From Achromobacter xylosoxidans (GTDB lineage: Bacteria; Pseudomonadota; Gammaproteobacteria; Burkholderiales; Burkholderiaceae_B), in NCBI RefSeq assembly GCF_002192695.1, contig NZ_MTLG01000082.1, positions 182,852 through 246,851 on the forward strand: a stretch of DNA of 64,000 nt. The letters run 5' to 3'. This document shows positions 27,214 to 35,458 of the stretch, one piece after another. Every line of letters starts with the position of its first letter. The first letter of the stretch is position 1. The position numbers and the translations under genes were made by a program. The notes below the pieces were generated by a model. That model was given only the letters and a program-made list of their open reading frames with translations. It had not been told where the DNA came from and did not search any database.

Positions 27214-28512
27214 GTGGCAGAACAACCCAGCATCACCGTCACTCCGGAACGCGCCCTGATCGACGTGGCGCGCGAGACCCGCGTCAGCGGCTTCCCGGCC
27301 TACGCCTTCATCACCGTTACGGCCAGCATGACGATGTGCGGCGCGCCCTGGCGCTCGCAAGCCGTGTTCGTGGCCGGCCACGACGGCAGCCTGGACCTGG
27401 CCCGCGATTGCCCCGTGTCCGGCAGCTATGCCGAACCCTCGGCCATGGGCATCGTCTGGTCCATGGCTTGCGAGGACATCGCCAGCGTGGTGTTCCCGCC
27501 GGACCGGACCGAGCCGCTCGTCATCCGCATCGAAGCCAGCGACGGACGCCAGTCCGCGGCGGCGACCCTGGTGCAGGAATTCCAGGCCGAAGGCGTGACC
27601 CACCGCAGCGTGCGCGAGCAAGTCGGCGGCATGACGCTGTCGGGCGAGCTCTACACGCCCGCCGGCCCCGGCCCGCATCCGCTGGTGATCTACATGAACG
27701 GCTCGTCCGGCGGCGTCAACGCGCCGCGCGCTGCGCTGTTCGCGTCGCGCGGCTACCAATGCCTGGCGCTGGCCATCTTCAACTACGAGGGCCGCCCCAA
27801 GTACCTGAACGACATGCCGCTGGAGTACTTCGAGCATGCGCTGCGCTGGGCCCGCGCGGAGCTTGCGCCGCGCGACGGCTTCGTGGCCCTGTCCGGCATC
27901 AGCCGCGGCGGCGAAACCTCGCTGCTGGTGGCCTCGCACTATCCCGATCTCGTCAGCGCGGTGGTCGCCTATGTGCCGTCGCCGGTCATGCATGGCGTGG
28001 TCAGCGCCGGCGCGCCCGGCACCGGCCGCGACGCGCAGGTCTGGACCAAGGGCGGCGAGCCGCTGCCGCACCTGTGGCAGGACAACGCCAGCGCCAACTG
28101 GGACGCCGCCTACGCGTCCCAGCCGCCGTACCGCCAGACGCATGCCTTCCTCAGCGCCACGCGCGACAGCGCGGCGTTCGAGCGCGCCCGCATTCCGGTC
28201 GAGAACTATCCCGGCCCGGTGCTGCTGGTCAGCGCGTCGGATGACGGCTTCTGGCCCAGCACCGCTTACTCGGAAATCGTCATGCGCCGGCGCCAGGAAC
28301 ATGGCTTGCCCACGTTCCACCACGTCTGCATGGGCGCCGGCCATCACGTGCACTATCCCTGCCTGCCAGCGACCCTGATCAGCAAGCCGCACGCCATGTC
28401 CGGCCTGCTGCTGGACGCGGGTGGCACGCCCAGCGCGAATGCGGCGGGCAACGAAGGTTCCTACCTCGCCGTCCTGGACTTCCTGGGCCGGGTGGGGGGC
28501 GCGGCGAAGTAA
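27214..28512 (+). CDS. BAAT-like acyl thioesterase/dienelactone-type hydrolase
   Basis: A 432-residue two-domain protein. The first about 125 residues resemble the beta-sandwich of bile-acid-CoA:amino-acid N-acyltransferase/acyl-CoA thioesterase proteins. The rest is an alpha/beta hydrolase with nucleophile Ser in GISRGGETSL, acid Asp in SASDDGFWP and His in GAGHHVHYP. Mammalian BAATs use Cys at the nucleophile; Ser here points to hydrolysis. The substrate is unknown but may be the solute, or a CoA ester of it, taken up through the Bug receptor encoded 9 bases upstream. The start is GTG at 27214, with AAGGAG ahead. Confidence 0.85.
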   Translation: MAEQPSITVTPERALIDVARETRVSGFPAYAFITVTASMTMCGAPWRSQAVFVAGHDGSLDLARDCPVSGSYAEPSAMGIVWSMACEDIASVVFPPDRTEPLVIRIEASDGRQSAAATLVQEFQAEGVTHRSVREQVGGMTLSGELYTPAGPGPHPLVIYMNGSSGGVNAPRAALFASRGYQCLALAIFNYEGRPKYLNDMPLEYFEHALRWARAELAPRDGFVALSGISRGGETSLLVASHYPDLVSAVVAYVPSPVMHGVVSAGAPGTGRDAQVWTKGGEPLPHLWQDNASANWDAAYASQPPYRQTHAFLSATRDSAAFERARIPVENYPGPVLLVSASDDGFWPSTAYSEIVMRRRQEHGLPTFHHVCMGAGHHVHYPCLPATLISKPHAMSGLLLDAGGTPSANAAGNEGSYLAVLDFLGRVGGAAK

Positions 28513-28526
28513 ACGGGCTGGTGGGC

Positions 28527-28548
28527 GGCCGGGCTAGTCCGCCCGGCC
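28527..28548. terminator. Bidirectional hairpin between convergent genes
   Basis: A perfect 8-base GC stem GGCCGGGC / GCCCGGCC with loop TAGTCC, extendable by GGTG/CACC. It fills the 37-base gap between the convergent acyl hydrolase and the second Bug gene. No T-run, so efficiency is uncertain. Confidence 0.6.
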
Positions 28549-28549
28549 A

Positions 28550-29521
28550 TCACCCGTTGCGCAGCTTCTGGTCCGCCACGAACGCCGACCAGCGCTGCAG
28601 CTCGCCCCGTATCAGCCCCGCGAACTCGGCCGGCGTGTTGGCATCGGCGGCTTCCATGCCCAGGCCGGCGAGTTTGTCGCGTACCTCCGCCTCGGCCAGG
28701 ATGGTCCGCATGGCGCCGTTCCATTTGGCGATCAGGTCCGGCGGCGTGCCCGCGGGCGCGACGATGCCTTCCCATTCCTTCAGGTTGAACGCGGGCACCC
28801 CGGCCTCGGCCAGCGTGGGCACGCCGGGCAGGGCGGTCATGCCGCCGTCGCGCGTGACGGCCAGCGCGCGCAGCTTGCCGGACTGGGCCAGCGGCACGGC
28901 GACGGAGGCGGTGGCGAACATGGTCTGCACGTAGCCGCCCATCAGCGCCTGCGCCGCTTCCGCAGGCCCCTTGAACGGCACGTGCAGCATGTCTATGCCC
29001 GCCGCCTGGCAGAAGGCCGCGCCCAGCAGATGGGCGGGCGAGCCATTGCCGCCGGAACCGTAGCTGAGCTTGCCGGGCTGGCGCTGCGCCTGTTCGACCA
29101 GGCCGCGGACGTCGGCGTACTCGCTGCCCGGCGCCACCAGCAGGGCGTTGTACAGCCAGACCAGGTTCGCGATCGGCGCGAAGTCGCCATCCGTGCGGTA
29201 GGACACCTTGCCGAACAGCGCCGGCAGCACGGTATGGGTCAGGAACATGATGCCCACGGTGTAGCCGTCGGGGGCGCTGCGGGCGACGGCGTCCAGCCCT
29301 ATCATGCCGGTCGCGCCGGGCCGGTTCTCCACCACCACCGGCTGCCCCCACAGGCGCTGCAGCCTTTCGCCGATCACGCGCGCCAGCACGTCGGGCGGGC
29401 TGGCCGCCGGCAGCGGCACGATGATGCGTACGGGCTTGTCCGGGTACGCGGCGCGGGCGGCCCAGGGCAGGGTACAGGCCAGGGCGCCGGACAGGCCCTT
29501 CAATAGCGTGCGGCGGCGCAT
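28550..29521 (-). CDS. Bug/TctC-family periplasmic substrate-binding protein
   Basis: A 323-residue Bug-family receptor with signal peptide MRRRTLLKGLSGALACTLPWAARA. Core family text is YPDKPVRIIVPLPAASPPDVLARVIGERL, VVVENRPGATGMIG, VPFKGPAEAAQALMGGYVQ and KLRALAVTRDGGMTALPGVPTLAEAG. It differs clearly from the Bug protein at 26218, so the two are not recent duplicates. It is the last gene of a sulfatase-cupin-Bug operon; only 3 bases separate it from the cupin stop. It probably captures the organic or sulfated compound handled by the operon. No transporter membrane subunit is in the window. Confidence 0.93.
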   Translation of the reverse strand: MRRRTLLKGLSGALACTLPWAARAAYPDKPVRIIVPLPAASPPDVLARVIGERLQRLWGQPVVVENRPGATGMIGLDAVARSAPDGYTVGIMFLTHTVLPALFGKVSYRTDGDFAPIANLVWLYNALLVAPGSEYADVRGLVEQAQRQPGKLSYGSGGNGSPAHLLGAAFCQAAGIDMLHVPFKGPAEAAQALMGGYVQTMFATASVAVPLAQSGKLRALAVTRDGGMTALPGVPTLAEAGVPAFNLKEWEGIVAPAGTPPDLIAKWNGAMRTILAEAEVRDKLAGLGMEAADANTPAEFAGLIRGELQRWSAFVADQKLRNG

Positions 29522-29524
29522 GGT

Positions 29525-29977
29525 TCAGGCCGCTGACGAAACAGGCGGCATGAAGATCACGTCATACTCCGGCGCGACCGCAACGACCTCCGCCGGACTC
29601 GACATGTTGTGGATGCGGCGGTAAAGCTCCAGCAGCTTGCCGGCGGGCGCGGCCCAGAACAGCGCGGTGGCGGCGACGCCGGAATTGTTGAAGAAGGCAT
29701 GCGGCACGCCGCGGGGCATGCGCACCAGGTCGCCGGGGCCGGCCGAGGTCTTCTTGCCGTCCAGCAGCAGGTCGATGCGGCCGTCCAGCACGAAGATGTA
29801 CTCGTCCTGGTTGGGATGCACGTGCGGCGGCACGAAGCTCTCTTCGGGAAACGTGGCGTGCCAGGAAATGCTGTCCAGGCTGACCTGCTTGGGCACGTAC
29901 ACCTGCCCCAGGATGTTCCAGGAGACGCCGTCCAGGCCGGCCTGGGCGCGGGTGATGTCGGGGGTTTCGAGAATCAT
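29525..29977 (-). CDS. Cupin-domain protein
   Basis: A 150-residue single-domain cupin. The two motifs are visible: PPHVHPNQDEYIFVLDG (metal ligands His, His, Glu) and PGDLVRMPRGVPHAFFNN (third His). Such proteins act as small dioxygenases, isomerases or binding proteins, so the role is open. GAGGAG lies about 7 bases before the ATG. It sits between the sulfatase gene (10 bases upstream) and a Bug receptor gene (3 bases downstream) in one operon. Confidence 0.88.
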   Translation of the reverse strand: MILETPDITRAQAGLDGVSWNILGQVYVPKQVSLDSISWHATFPEESFVPPHVHPNQDEYIFVLDGRIDLLLDGKKTSAGPGDLVRMPRGVPHAFFNNSGVAATALFWAAPAGKLLELYRRIHNMSSPAEVVAVAPEYDVIFMPPVSSAA

Positions 29978-29987
29978 GCGGCACTCC

Positions 29988-31670
29988 TCAGGATTGCGAC
30001 AGCCGATCCAGCGTCGGCTTCACGAGCGGGTTGGATGATGCGAAACGGGGCTTGAACGTCTGCCTGGCGCGCGCCAGGTCGGCTTCGTCCCAATAGCCGA
30101 TCAGGATGCCGCCCTCGGAAATGCGCGGCTGGACTTCGATCGATTCAATGGTGCCGTCGGCCACCGTGGCGCGCTGGCGCGGCTGGCGCGCCCAGCGGAA
30201 CAGCAGGTCCTCCATGCGCTTGCGCACCGCCTCGTGCGCGGGCGAGGCGCCCAGGTCGACGAATTCGTTCGGATCTTCCTGCAGGTCGTAGAGCATCGGC
30301 CGGTAGCCTTCCGCCAGCACGTACTTCCAGCGTTCGTCGCGCACCATGCGCAGCCAGGCCTGGCGCGCGGGCGTGCCCAGCGCGATGCGCGAATCCTGGA
30401 AGGCGTAGTCGTATTCGCAGATGACGTGGTCGCGCCAATCCGGCGGGGTCTGGCCGAACAGCAGGGGCCGCAGCGAACGGCCGTCCATGATGTGCGGCAC
30501 CGGCACGCCGCCGCAGGCTTCCAGGAAGGTCGGCGCCAGGTCTATCGCTTCGACCATGGCCGCGCAGCGCGTGCCGCGGGCCGCGTCGGCGCGCGGATCC
30601 GGGTCGTAGACGATCAGCGGCGCGCGGATGACGGGCTCGTGGAACAGGTCCTTTTCCCCCATCCAATGGTCGCCCAGATAGTCGCCGTGGTCGGAGGTGA
30701 ACACGATCATGGTGTTGTCGAACAGGCCGCGCGCCTCCATGAAGCGGAACAGCACGCCGAGCTGGTCGTCGATCTGTTTGATCAATCCCATGTAGCCCGG
30801 CATGACGGCTTCGCGCACGCCGGGTTCGGAAAAGGTCGCGGATACGCGGTGCTGCATCATCGCCGCATACACCGGATGCGGATCGGCGCGTTCAGCCTCG
30901 GCGCGCACCACCGGCAGCGCGTCGTGCGCGCCGTACATGCCGGCGTAGGGCGCCGGCGCCAGATACGGCCAGTGCGGCTTGATGTAGGACAGGTGCAGGC
31001 ACCAGGGCTGCTCGCCCGCCTCGCTGATGAAGTCCATCGCGCGGCGCGTGATGTAGGGCGTTTCCGAATGCTCGTCGGGCACGCGCGCGGGCAGGTTGGA
31101 GTATTTCAGGAACCAGCCCGAGCGCACCGTGCCATCCGCGTCCTCCGCGGAATTGGCCCAGCTTTCCCAGGGGTTGTCGCCGCCATAGCCCTGCGCGCGC
31201 AGATAGTCGTTGTAGCGCGGGTCCGGATCGTGGCCCGAGTACGGATGGATGCCGTCGTCGCGCTCGTAGGCGTCGAAGCCGCATTCGGCAATGCGGCGGC
31301 CGATGACGGAGGCCGGGTCTATGCCCAGCCGCGACATGCCGGCCATGTCTGCGCGCATATGGGTCTTGCCCACCAGCACGGAGCGCACGCCCAGCGGCCG
31401 CAGATGGTCGCCGATGGTCATCTCGCCGGCCTTCAGCGGCACGAAGTTCCAGCTGGCCCCATGCGCATGCACGTAGCGCCCGGTGTAGTAGCTCATGCGC
31501 GACGGGCCGCAAACGGGCGACTGCACGAAGGCCCGGTCGAAGATCACGCCGCGCGCGGCCAGCGCGTCCAGATTCGGGGTCTTCAGCCTGGGATGGCCGA
31601 AACAGGAAAGATGGTCGTAGCGCAGCTGGTCGCACATGATGAAGAGAATGTTCTTCACGCCTCGGGTCAT
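29988..31670 (-). CDS. Sulfatase/phosphonate monoester hydrolase family enzyme
   Basis: A 560-residue type I sulfatase-superfamily hydrolase. The formylglycine-forming motif is C54-G-P-S-R in SPVCGPSRMSYYTGR. Metal-site blocks include NILFIMCDQLRYDH near the N-terminus, and FTSDHGDYLGDHWMGEKD. The Cys-type active site implies activation by a formylglycine-generating or anSME enzyme, not seen here. The substrate could be an aryl/alkyl sulfate or a phosphonate/phosphate ester. No signal peptide is seen, so it is probably cytoplasmic. I chose ATG at 31670 with GGAG ahead; a further 20-residue extension has no support. Divergent from a LysR gene. Confidence 0.9.
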   Translation of the reverse strand: MTRGVKNILFIMCDQLRYDHLSCFGHPRLKTPNLDALAARGVIFDRAFVQSPVCGPSRMSYYTGRYVHAHGASWNFVPLKAGEMTIGDHLRPLGVRSVLVGKTHMRADMAGMSRLGIDPASVIGRRIAECGFDAYERDDGIHPYSGHDPDPRYNDYLRAQGYGGDNPWESWANSAEDADGTVRSGWFLKYSNLPARVPDEHSETPYITRRAMDFISEAGEQPWCLHLSYIKPHWPYLAPAPYAGMYGAHDALPVVRAEAERADPHPVYAAMMQHRVSATFSEPGVREAVMPGYMGLIKQIDDQLGVLFRFMEARGLFDNTMIVFTSDHGDYLGDHWMGEKDLFHEPVIRAPLIVYDPDPRADAARGTRCAAMVEAIDLAPTFLEACGGVPVPHIMDGRSLRPLLFGQTPPDWRDHVICEYDYAFQDSRIALGTPARQAWLRMVRDERWKYVLAEGYRPMLYDLQEDPNEFVDLGASPAHEAVRKRMEDLLFRWARQPRQRATVADGTIESIEVQPRISEGGILIGYWDEADLARARQTFKPRFASSNPLVKPTLDRLSQS

Positions 31671-31750
31671 GCTAGGCTCCTGTCTCCGATTGGGGCATGC
31701 AGGAATTCTATCGATGGCCTGCGCGCGCATCCCTTGAATTGTTTTGATGT

Positions 31751-31769
31751 CGATTACCCCAGGTAATCG
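31751..31769. promoter_or_regulatory. Perfect palindrome between LysR gene and sulfatase operon
   Basis: CGATTACC-CCA-GGTAATCG is a perfect 8-base inverted repeat with a 3-base spacer, and includes the T-N11-A pattern of LysR sites. It lies 15 bases before the TTG start of the LysR gene and 80 bases before the sulfatase ATG, an ideal shared operator. Confidence 0.65.
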
Positions 31770-31783
31770 GCCGGAGAGGCGGC

Positions 31784-32689
31784 TTGCGACTCCAGCATCT
31801 GAACCTGTTGCTCACCCTGGCCCGGACCGGCAGCATGCGCGCCGCCGCGCAGGTCCTGAACGTGTCGCAGCCGGCGCTGACCAAGTCGTTGCGCCAGCTG
31901 GAGGAAGAGGTCGGCGCCGAACTCGTGCTGCGCACGCCCAAGGGCGTGCGGCTGGCGCAGGCCGGCGAGATCCTCGCGGCACGCGCAGCCGTCGTCATGC
32001 GGGAAATCGAGAAGGCCCACGAAGACCTGGCCTGGCACCTGCGCGGCGCCGAAGCCCAGGTGACCTTGGGCGTATCGCCCGCCGCCGCCATCCTGCTGGC
32101 GCCGGGCGCGGTGGCGCGCTATGGCGCCCGCTGGCCGCAGGTGCGGCTGCGGGTGCGCGACACGCTGTATCCGCAGGCGCTGGAGCGCATCCGTTCGGGC
32201 GAGTTGGATATGGCGCTGGGGCCGCTGCCCGAAGCGGGCGGCGGCGGCGACCTGGCCGTGCAGCCGCTGTTCGAAAGCCAGTCGGTCATCGTCGCGCGGG
32301 CCTCGCATCCGCTGGCTGGCGCGCGGCGCCTGAGCGAACTGGCCGAAGCCGCCTGGGTGCTGACCGGGCCGGCGCAGGGGCCGGGCGATCCCAGGGCGCT
32401 GTACAGCGACGAAGCGCAGGCGCGCGCGCTGCGCTTGCAGCTGGAATGCGAGTCCTTTTCCACGCTGTTGGCGCTGATGCCGCAGCTGGACCTGATCGGC
32501 ATCATGCCGCAGGGGTTCCTGGACCGTTACGGGCCGGCGTTGGGGCTGGTGCGGCTGGACATCATCGATCCCTTGCCCAAGACCGTCATCTACGTGACCC
32601 ACCGCGCCGATGCGCCGCTGACGGTGCCGGCGCGCCGCCTGCTGGACGCGCTGCTGGGCGAGGCCGCGCAGCTGGCCGGCCACCCCTGA
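31784..32689 (+). CDS. LysR-family transcriptional regulator
   Basis: A 301-residue LysR protein with an N-terminal helix-turn-helix (LARTGSMRAAAQVLNVSQPALTKSLRQLEEEVG) and an effector domain of normal size. The start is TTG at 31784, preceded by GGAG with a 7-base spacer; no ATG fits. It is close in type to the GbpR/CbbR-like LysR proteins that control uptake and breakdown of small aromatics and sugar acids. Being divergent from the sulfatase-cupin-Bug operon with a palindrome between, it is the likely regulator of that operon. Confidence 0.92.
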   Translation: MRLQHLNLLLTLARTGSMRAAAQVLNVSQPALTKSLRQLEEEVGAELVLRTPKGVRLAQAGEILAARAAVVMREIEKAHEDLAWHLRGAEAQVTLGVSPAAAILLAPGAVARYGARWPQVRLRVRDTLYPQALERIRSGELDMALGPLPEAGGGGDLAVQPLFESQSVIVARASHPLAGARRLSELAEAAWVLTGPAQGPGDPRALYSDEAQARALRLQLECESFSTLLALMPQLDLIGIMPQGFLDRYGPALGLVRLDIIDPLPKTVIYVTHRADAPLTVPARRLLDALLGEAAQLAGHP

Positions 32690-32848
32690 GTCGCCAGGGA
32701 TCGGTCCAAAAGGTTGAGTCCCGTCCACCGCGTCATGCCAGCGGCGTAAGCCTCAATATCCTTGACGGCAAGTGATGCGCGGTCTTATTTTTTTGGATTC
32801 CTGCCGAGGCGCAATCCACGCCGCCTCGAAATTCCCCGAGGCGACATC

Positions 32849-34444
32849 ATGGTGATTGCAACGACAGTCCTGGTGGTTGGCGCCGGTCCGGCGGGCCTGC
32901 TCACTGCCGCCGAGCTGCAGCGGCGCGGCGTGCAATGCCTGTTGATCGACGCGCACGAGCGGCCCTTGGAATGGGACCGCGCCACGGTGGTCCATCCGCG
33001 CTCGCTGGAGATCTTCGACTCGCTGGGCATCGTCGAACCGCTGCTGGCCGCAGGCGTGAAGCAGCGCGGCGCGCGCATCCATGCCGATGGCAAGGTGCTG
33101 GGCGAGATCGATCTGGACCTTTGCGGCAGCCGCTATCCCTACAACATCGGGATCTCGGAAGAGGTCACCGAGTCCATCCTTGCCGACTATCTGGCCAGCC
33201 ACGGCGGGAGCGTGCGGCGCGCAAGCAAGCTGGTCGATCTGCAGGAACGGCCGGACGGCATGCTGGCCAGGATCCAACAGCCGGACGGCGATATCGAAGT
33301 GCTGGCCGAGTGGGTGATAGGCTGCGACGGCCACCACAGCACGGTGCGCCAGCTGGCCGGCATCGAACAGGACGGCCATGACATCAGCCAGCCTTGGGCG
33401 GTGTTCGACGCCGCGATCAGCGGCTGGCCCGAGATCTTCGAGGCCAACTACGCCTACCTGGACCGGATCCCGGTGATCCTGACGGCGCTGCCGGGCCAGC
33501 GCTGGCGCGTGTATCTGCGGCCCAGCGCCGAGGACTCCGACCTGGTGGCCGATGCCTTGTCCACCTTGCGGCGCTATCTGCCCGAGGCCAATTTCGAGGA
33601 CGTGGCCCATCCGGCGCGTTTCCTTTGCTACACCAAGGTCGCGCGGCAATTCCGGGCCGGCCGCATCCTGCTGGCCGGGGACGCCGCGCATACCTGCAGC
33701 CCGGCCCAGGGCCACGGCATGAATAGCGGCCTGCATGACGCCGTCAACCTGGCCTGGAAGCTTGCGCTGGTCTGCGGTGGGCAGTGTTCGGATAGCCTGC
33801 TCGACAGCTACCAGGCCGAGCGCCGGCCGGCCGCGCAGCGCGTGCTGGCATCGGGCGACGAGGCCGAGAGCGCCCAACTCGCCACGGACCCGGACCTGCT
33901 GCGCGAGCGCAATGCCGCCATCCGCAAGGCCTTCGAGGACGGCGCCTCGCAGCATCACGAGGCGGTCGCCGAGGCGGAGCTGGACATCGACTACCGCGAT
34001 TCGCCCATCGTCATGGGAGACCGGCACGACCCGGTTTCGCCGGGCCAGCGGCTGCCGGACCAGATCCCGATCCGACTCGCGGCGGGCGGCGCCGGGATGC
34101 TGCACGAAGGCGCTCACCGCAAGGGCCATACGGTCTTCATCCTGGGCGGGCCGCGGACGTCGGCGGATGCGCTCGCCCAGGTCCGCGCCGCAATCGAGCC
34201 GCTATCGGACGGCGCCATCATCGAAGCCGTGGTCGCACTGACGGCGAACGCGGATGCCGACGGCGCGGACGGCTATCTGGATCCCTCGCTGGCTGGAAGG
34301 CTGGGCGTGTGGCATATCCTGGTGCTGGCCGTCAGGGCGGATGGCCATGTCGGGCTGCGCTCGGAAGAACGCCACGTCGAGACCCTGGGCGCTTACGTAG
34401 CGCGGCTGCGCGCGCCTGCGCCGGGCACGGCCGTGCCCTCCTGA
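32849..34444 (+). CDS. FAD-dependent aromatic monooxygenase (phenol hydroxylase/MhpA type)
   Basis: A 531-residue class A flavoprotein monooxygenase. The FAD motif VLVVGAGPAGLLTAAELQRRG, the DG motif EWVIGCDGHHSTVRQLAG and the GD motif ILLAGDAAHTCSPAQGHGMNSGLHDAVNLAWKL are all intact. The last 130 residues form a thioredoxin-like tail typical of the PheA/TfdB group. It hydroxylates an aromatic ring with NAD(P)H and O2; the substrate is unknown. The ATG at 32849 (GAGGCG upstream) is preferred. Its last 52 bases overlap the convergent DUF4105 gene. Confidence 0.9.
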   Translation: MVIATTVLVVGAGPAGLLTAAELQRRGVQCLLIDAHERPLEWDRATVVHPRSLEIFDSLGIVEPLLAAGVKQRGARIHADGKVLGEIDLDLCGSRYPYNIGISEEVTESILADYLASHGGSVRRASKLVDLQERPDGMLARIQQPDGDIEVLAEWVIGCDGHHSTVRQLAGIEQDGHDISQPWAVFDAAISGWPEIFEANYAYLDRIPVILTALPGQRWRVYLRPSAEDSDLVADALSTLRRYLPEANFEDVAHPARFLCYTKVARQFRAGRILLAGDAAHTCSPAQGHGMNSGLHDAVNLAWKLALVCGGQCSDSLLDSYQAERRPAAQRVLASGDEAESAQLATDPDLLRERNAAIRKAFEDGASQHHEAVAEAELDIDYRDSPIVMGDRHDPVSPGQRLPDQIPIRLAAGGAGMLHEGAHRKGHTVFILGGPRTSADALAQVRAAIEPLSDGAIIEAVVALTANADADGADGYLDPSLAGRLGVWHILVLAVRADGHVGLRSEERHVETLGAYVARLRAPAPGTAVPS

Positions 34445-35442
34445 GCGGGGGCGGGCGCCTGCGGCACGCCTGGCACGCCGCGCCGGATGTTGCGCGAGAA
34501 TTCCGCCGCATCCACGGTGGCGCGGGCGCGTTGCGTGTAGTGGCCGGCCTGGCGGTACGCCAGCGGACTGTCCGCGCCTTCCAGCGCGTCCAGGCGGTAC
34601 AGGTACTCGGGCAGATAACCCGAAAACAGCACGCGGTAATCCAGCGGCAGCCCCGGCACGATCTGGTCGGCCAGCCGGTACACGATAGTGGTGCAGTTGC
34701 CCGTCAGCGTGTTGTAGAAGCGCGGCTTGTCCGCCAGCCGGGTGGCGGTCTCCACATAGGCCAGGAACAGCTTGCGGGCCGCGCCGTCCGGCATGCGCAC
34801 GCGGTACAGATAGCCTTCCTCGCCGCGCACATTGGTGCGCACGCGCAGGCTGTCTTCCTCGGTCGAGGCCAGCACCGATAGTTCATACTGGCGGAAGAAG
34901 CCGCCGATCTCGGAGAATACGTCGTGCAGCTTGCGGCGGATCTCCACCGAGAACACCGCGTACTGGCCGTCTGCGAAGCCGAACGACACCAGGGCGTGGG
35001 CGATCGCGGGCCGGCCCCAATAGGACAGCGCCAGGTCCACGGAGTCCAGCCGCGTTAGATCGTAGGAGCGGGTCTCCCAACGCTCGTCGTAATCCGTGCG
35101 CGACCGCCAATCGAAGTTGCGCACGTTGCGCAGGGTGACGATGTCGCCTTCGACCGTTCCCTGCGTCTGGCGCGCCACCTCCGGCATCCACTCGCGCTCG
35201 TTGGACGGACGCACGCCCAGCCACCACCAGGCCAGCAGCGCCAGCAGCAGGGCGCCGAACAGCCAGGCGGGCAAGGGCTGCCCGACAAACAGGCCGATCA
35301 GCGCGCCGGCCGCGAGCGCGAGCCACGCCGCCGGCAGGACGGCGCGCGCGCGGCCGGTGTACGGCGATTGGAACCAGAGCGCCGCCGCGCCCCACGCGGC
35401 GCCAACCAAGACGGCCACGCCGGCCGCGATCTGCGCGATCAC
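34393..35442 (-). CDS. DUF4105 membrane protein, putative thiol hydrolase
   Basis: A roughly 349-residue protein with two to three membrane helices in its first 80 residues, then a domain matching the DUF4105 pattern: RNVRNFDWRSRTDYDERWETRSYDL and, later, RFYNTLTGNCTTIVYRLAD. The NC pair (C250) resembles the nucleophile of papain/NlpC-like thiol enzymes, and DUF4105 is suspected to be such a hydrolase. The start is unclear: GTG at 35442 is the best in-frame codon after the upstream stop, but without a strong ribosome site. It follows a second NC-motif membrane protein, 16 bases after that gene's stop, so the two form an operon. Confidence 0.75.
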   Translation of the reverse strand: MIAQIAAGVAVLVGAAWGAAALWFQSPYTGRARAVLPAAWLALAAGALIGLFVGQPLPAWLFGALLLALLAWWWLGVRPSNEREWMPEVARQTQGTVEGDIVTLRNVRNFDWRSRTDYDERWETRSYDLTRLDSVDLALSYWGRPAIAHALVSFGFADGQYAVFSVEIRRKLHDVFSEIGGFFRQYELSVLASTEEDSLRVRTNVRGEEGYLYRVRMPDGAARKLFLAYVETATRLADKPRFYNTLTGNCTTIVYRLADQIVPGLPLDYRVLFSGYLPEYLYRLDALEGADSPLAYRQAGHYTQRARATVDAAEFSRNIRRGVPGVPQAPAPAQEGTAVPGAGARSRAT

Positions 35443-35458
35443 GCGCGTTGCGGGGCCA

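Noticed and set aside
23814..28392. Long minus-strand frames opposite the M20 peptidase, Bug and BAAT-like genes
   Set aside because: They are antisense to conserved proteins, and their text is repetitive His/Arg/Gln/Gly without domains.
32760..32788. TTGACG with a 17-base spacer before the flavin monooxygenase gene
   Set aside because: The matching -10 (TTATTT) agrees with the consensus at only two positions, too weak to report.
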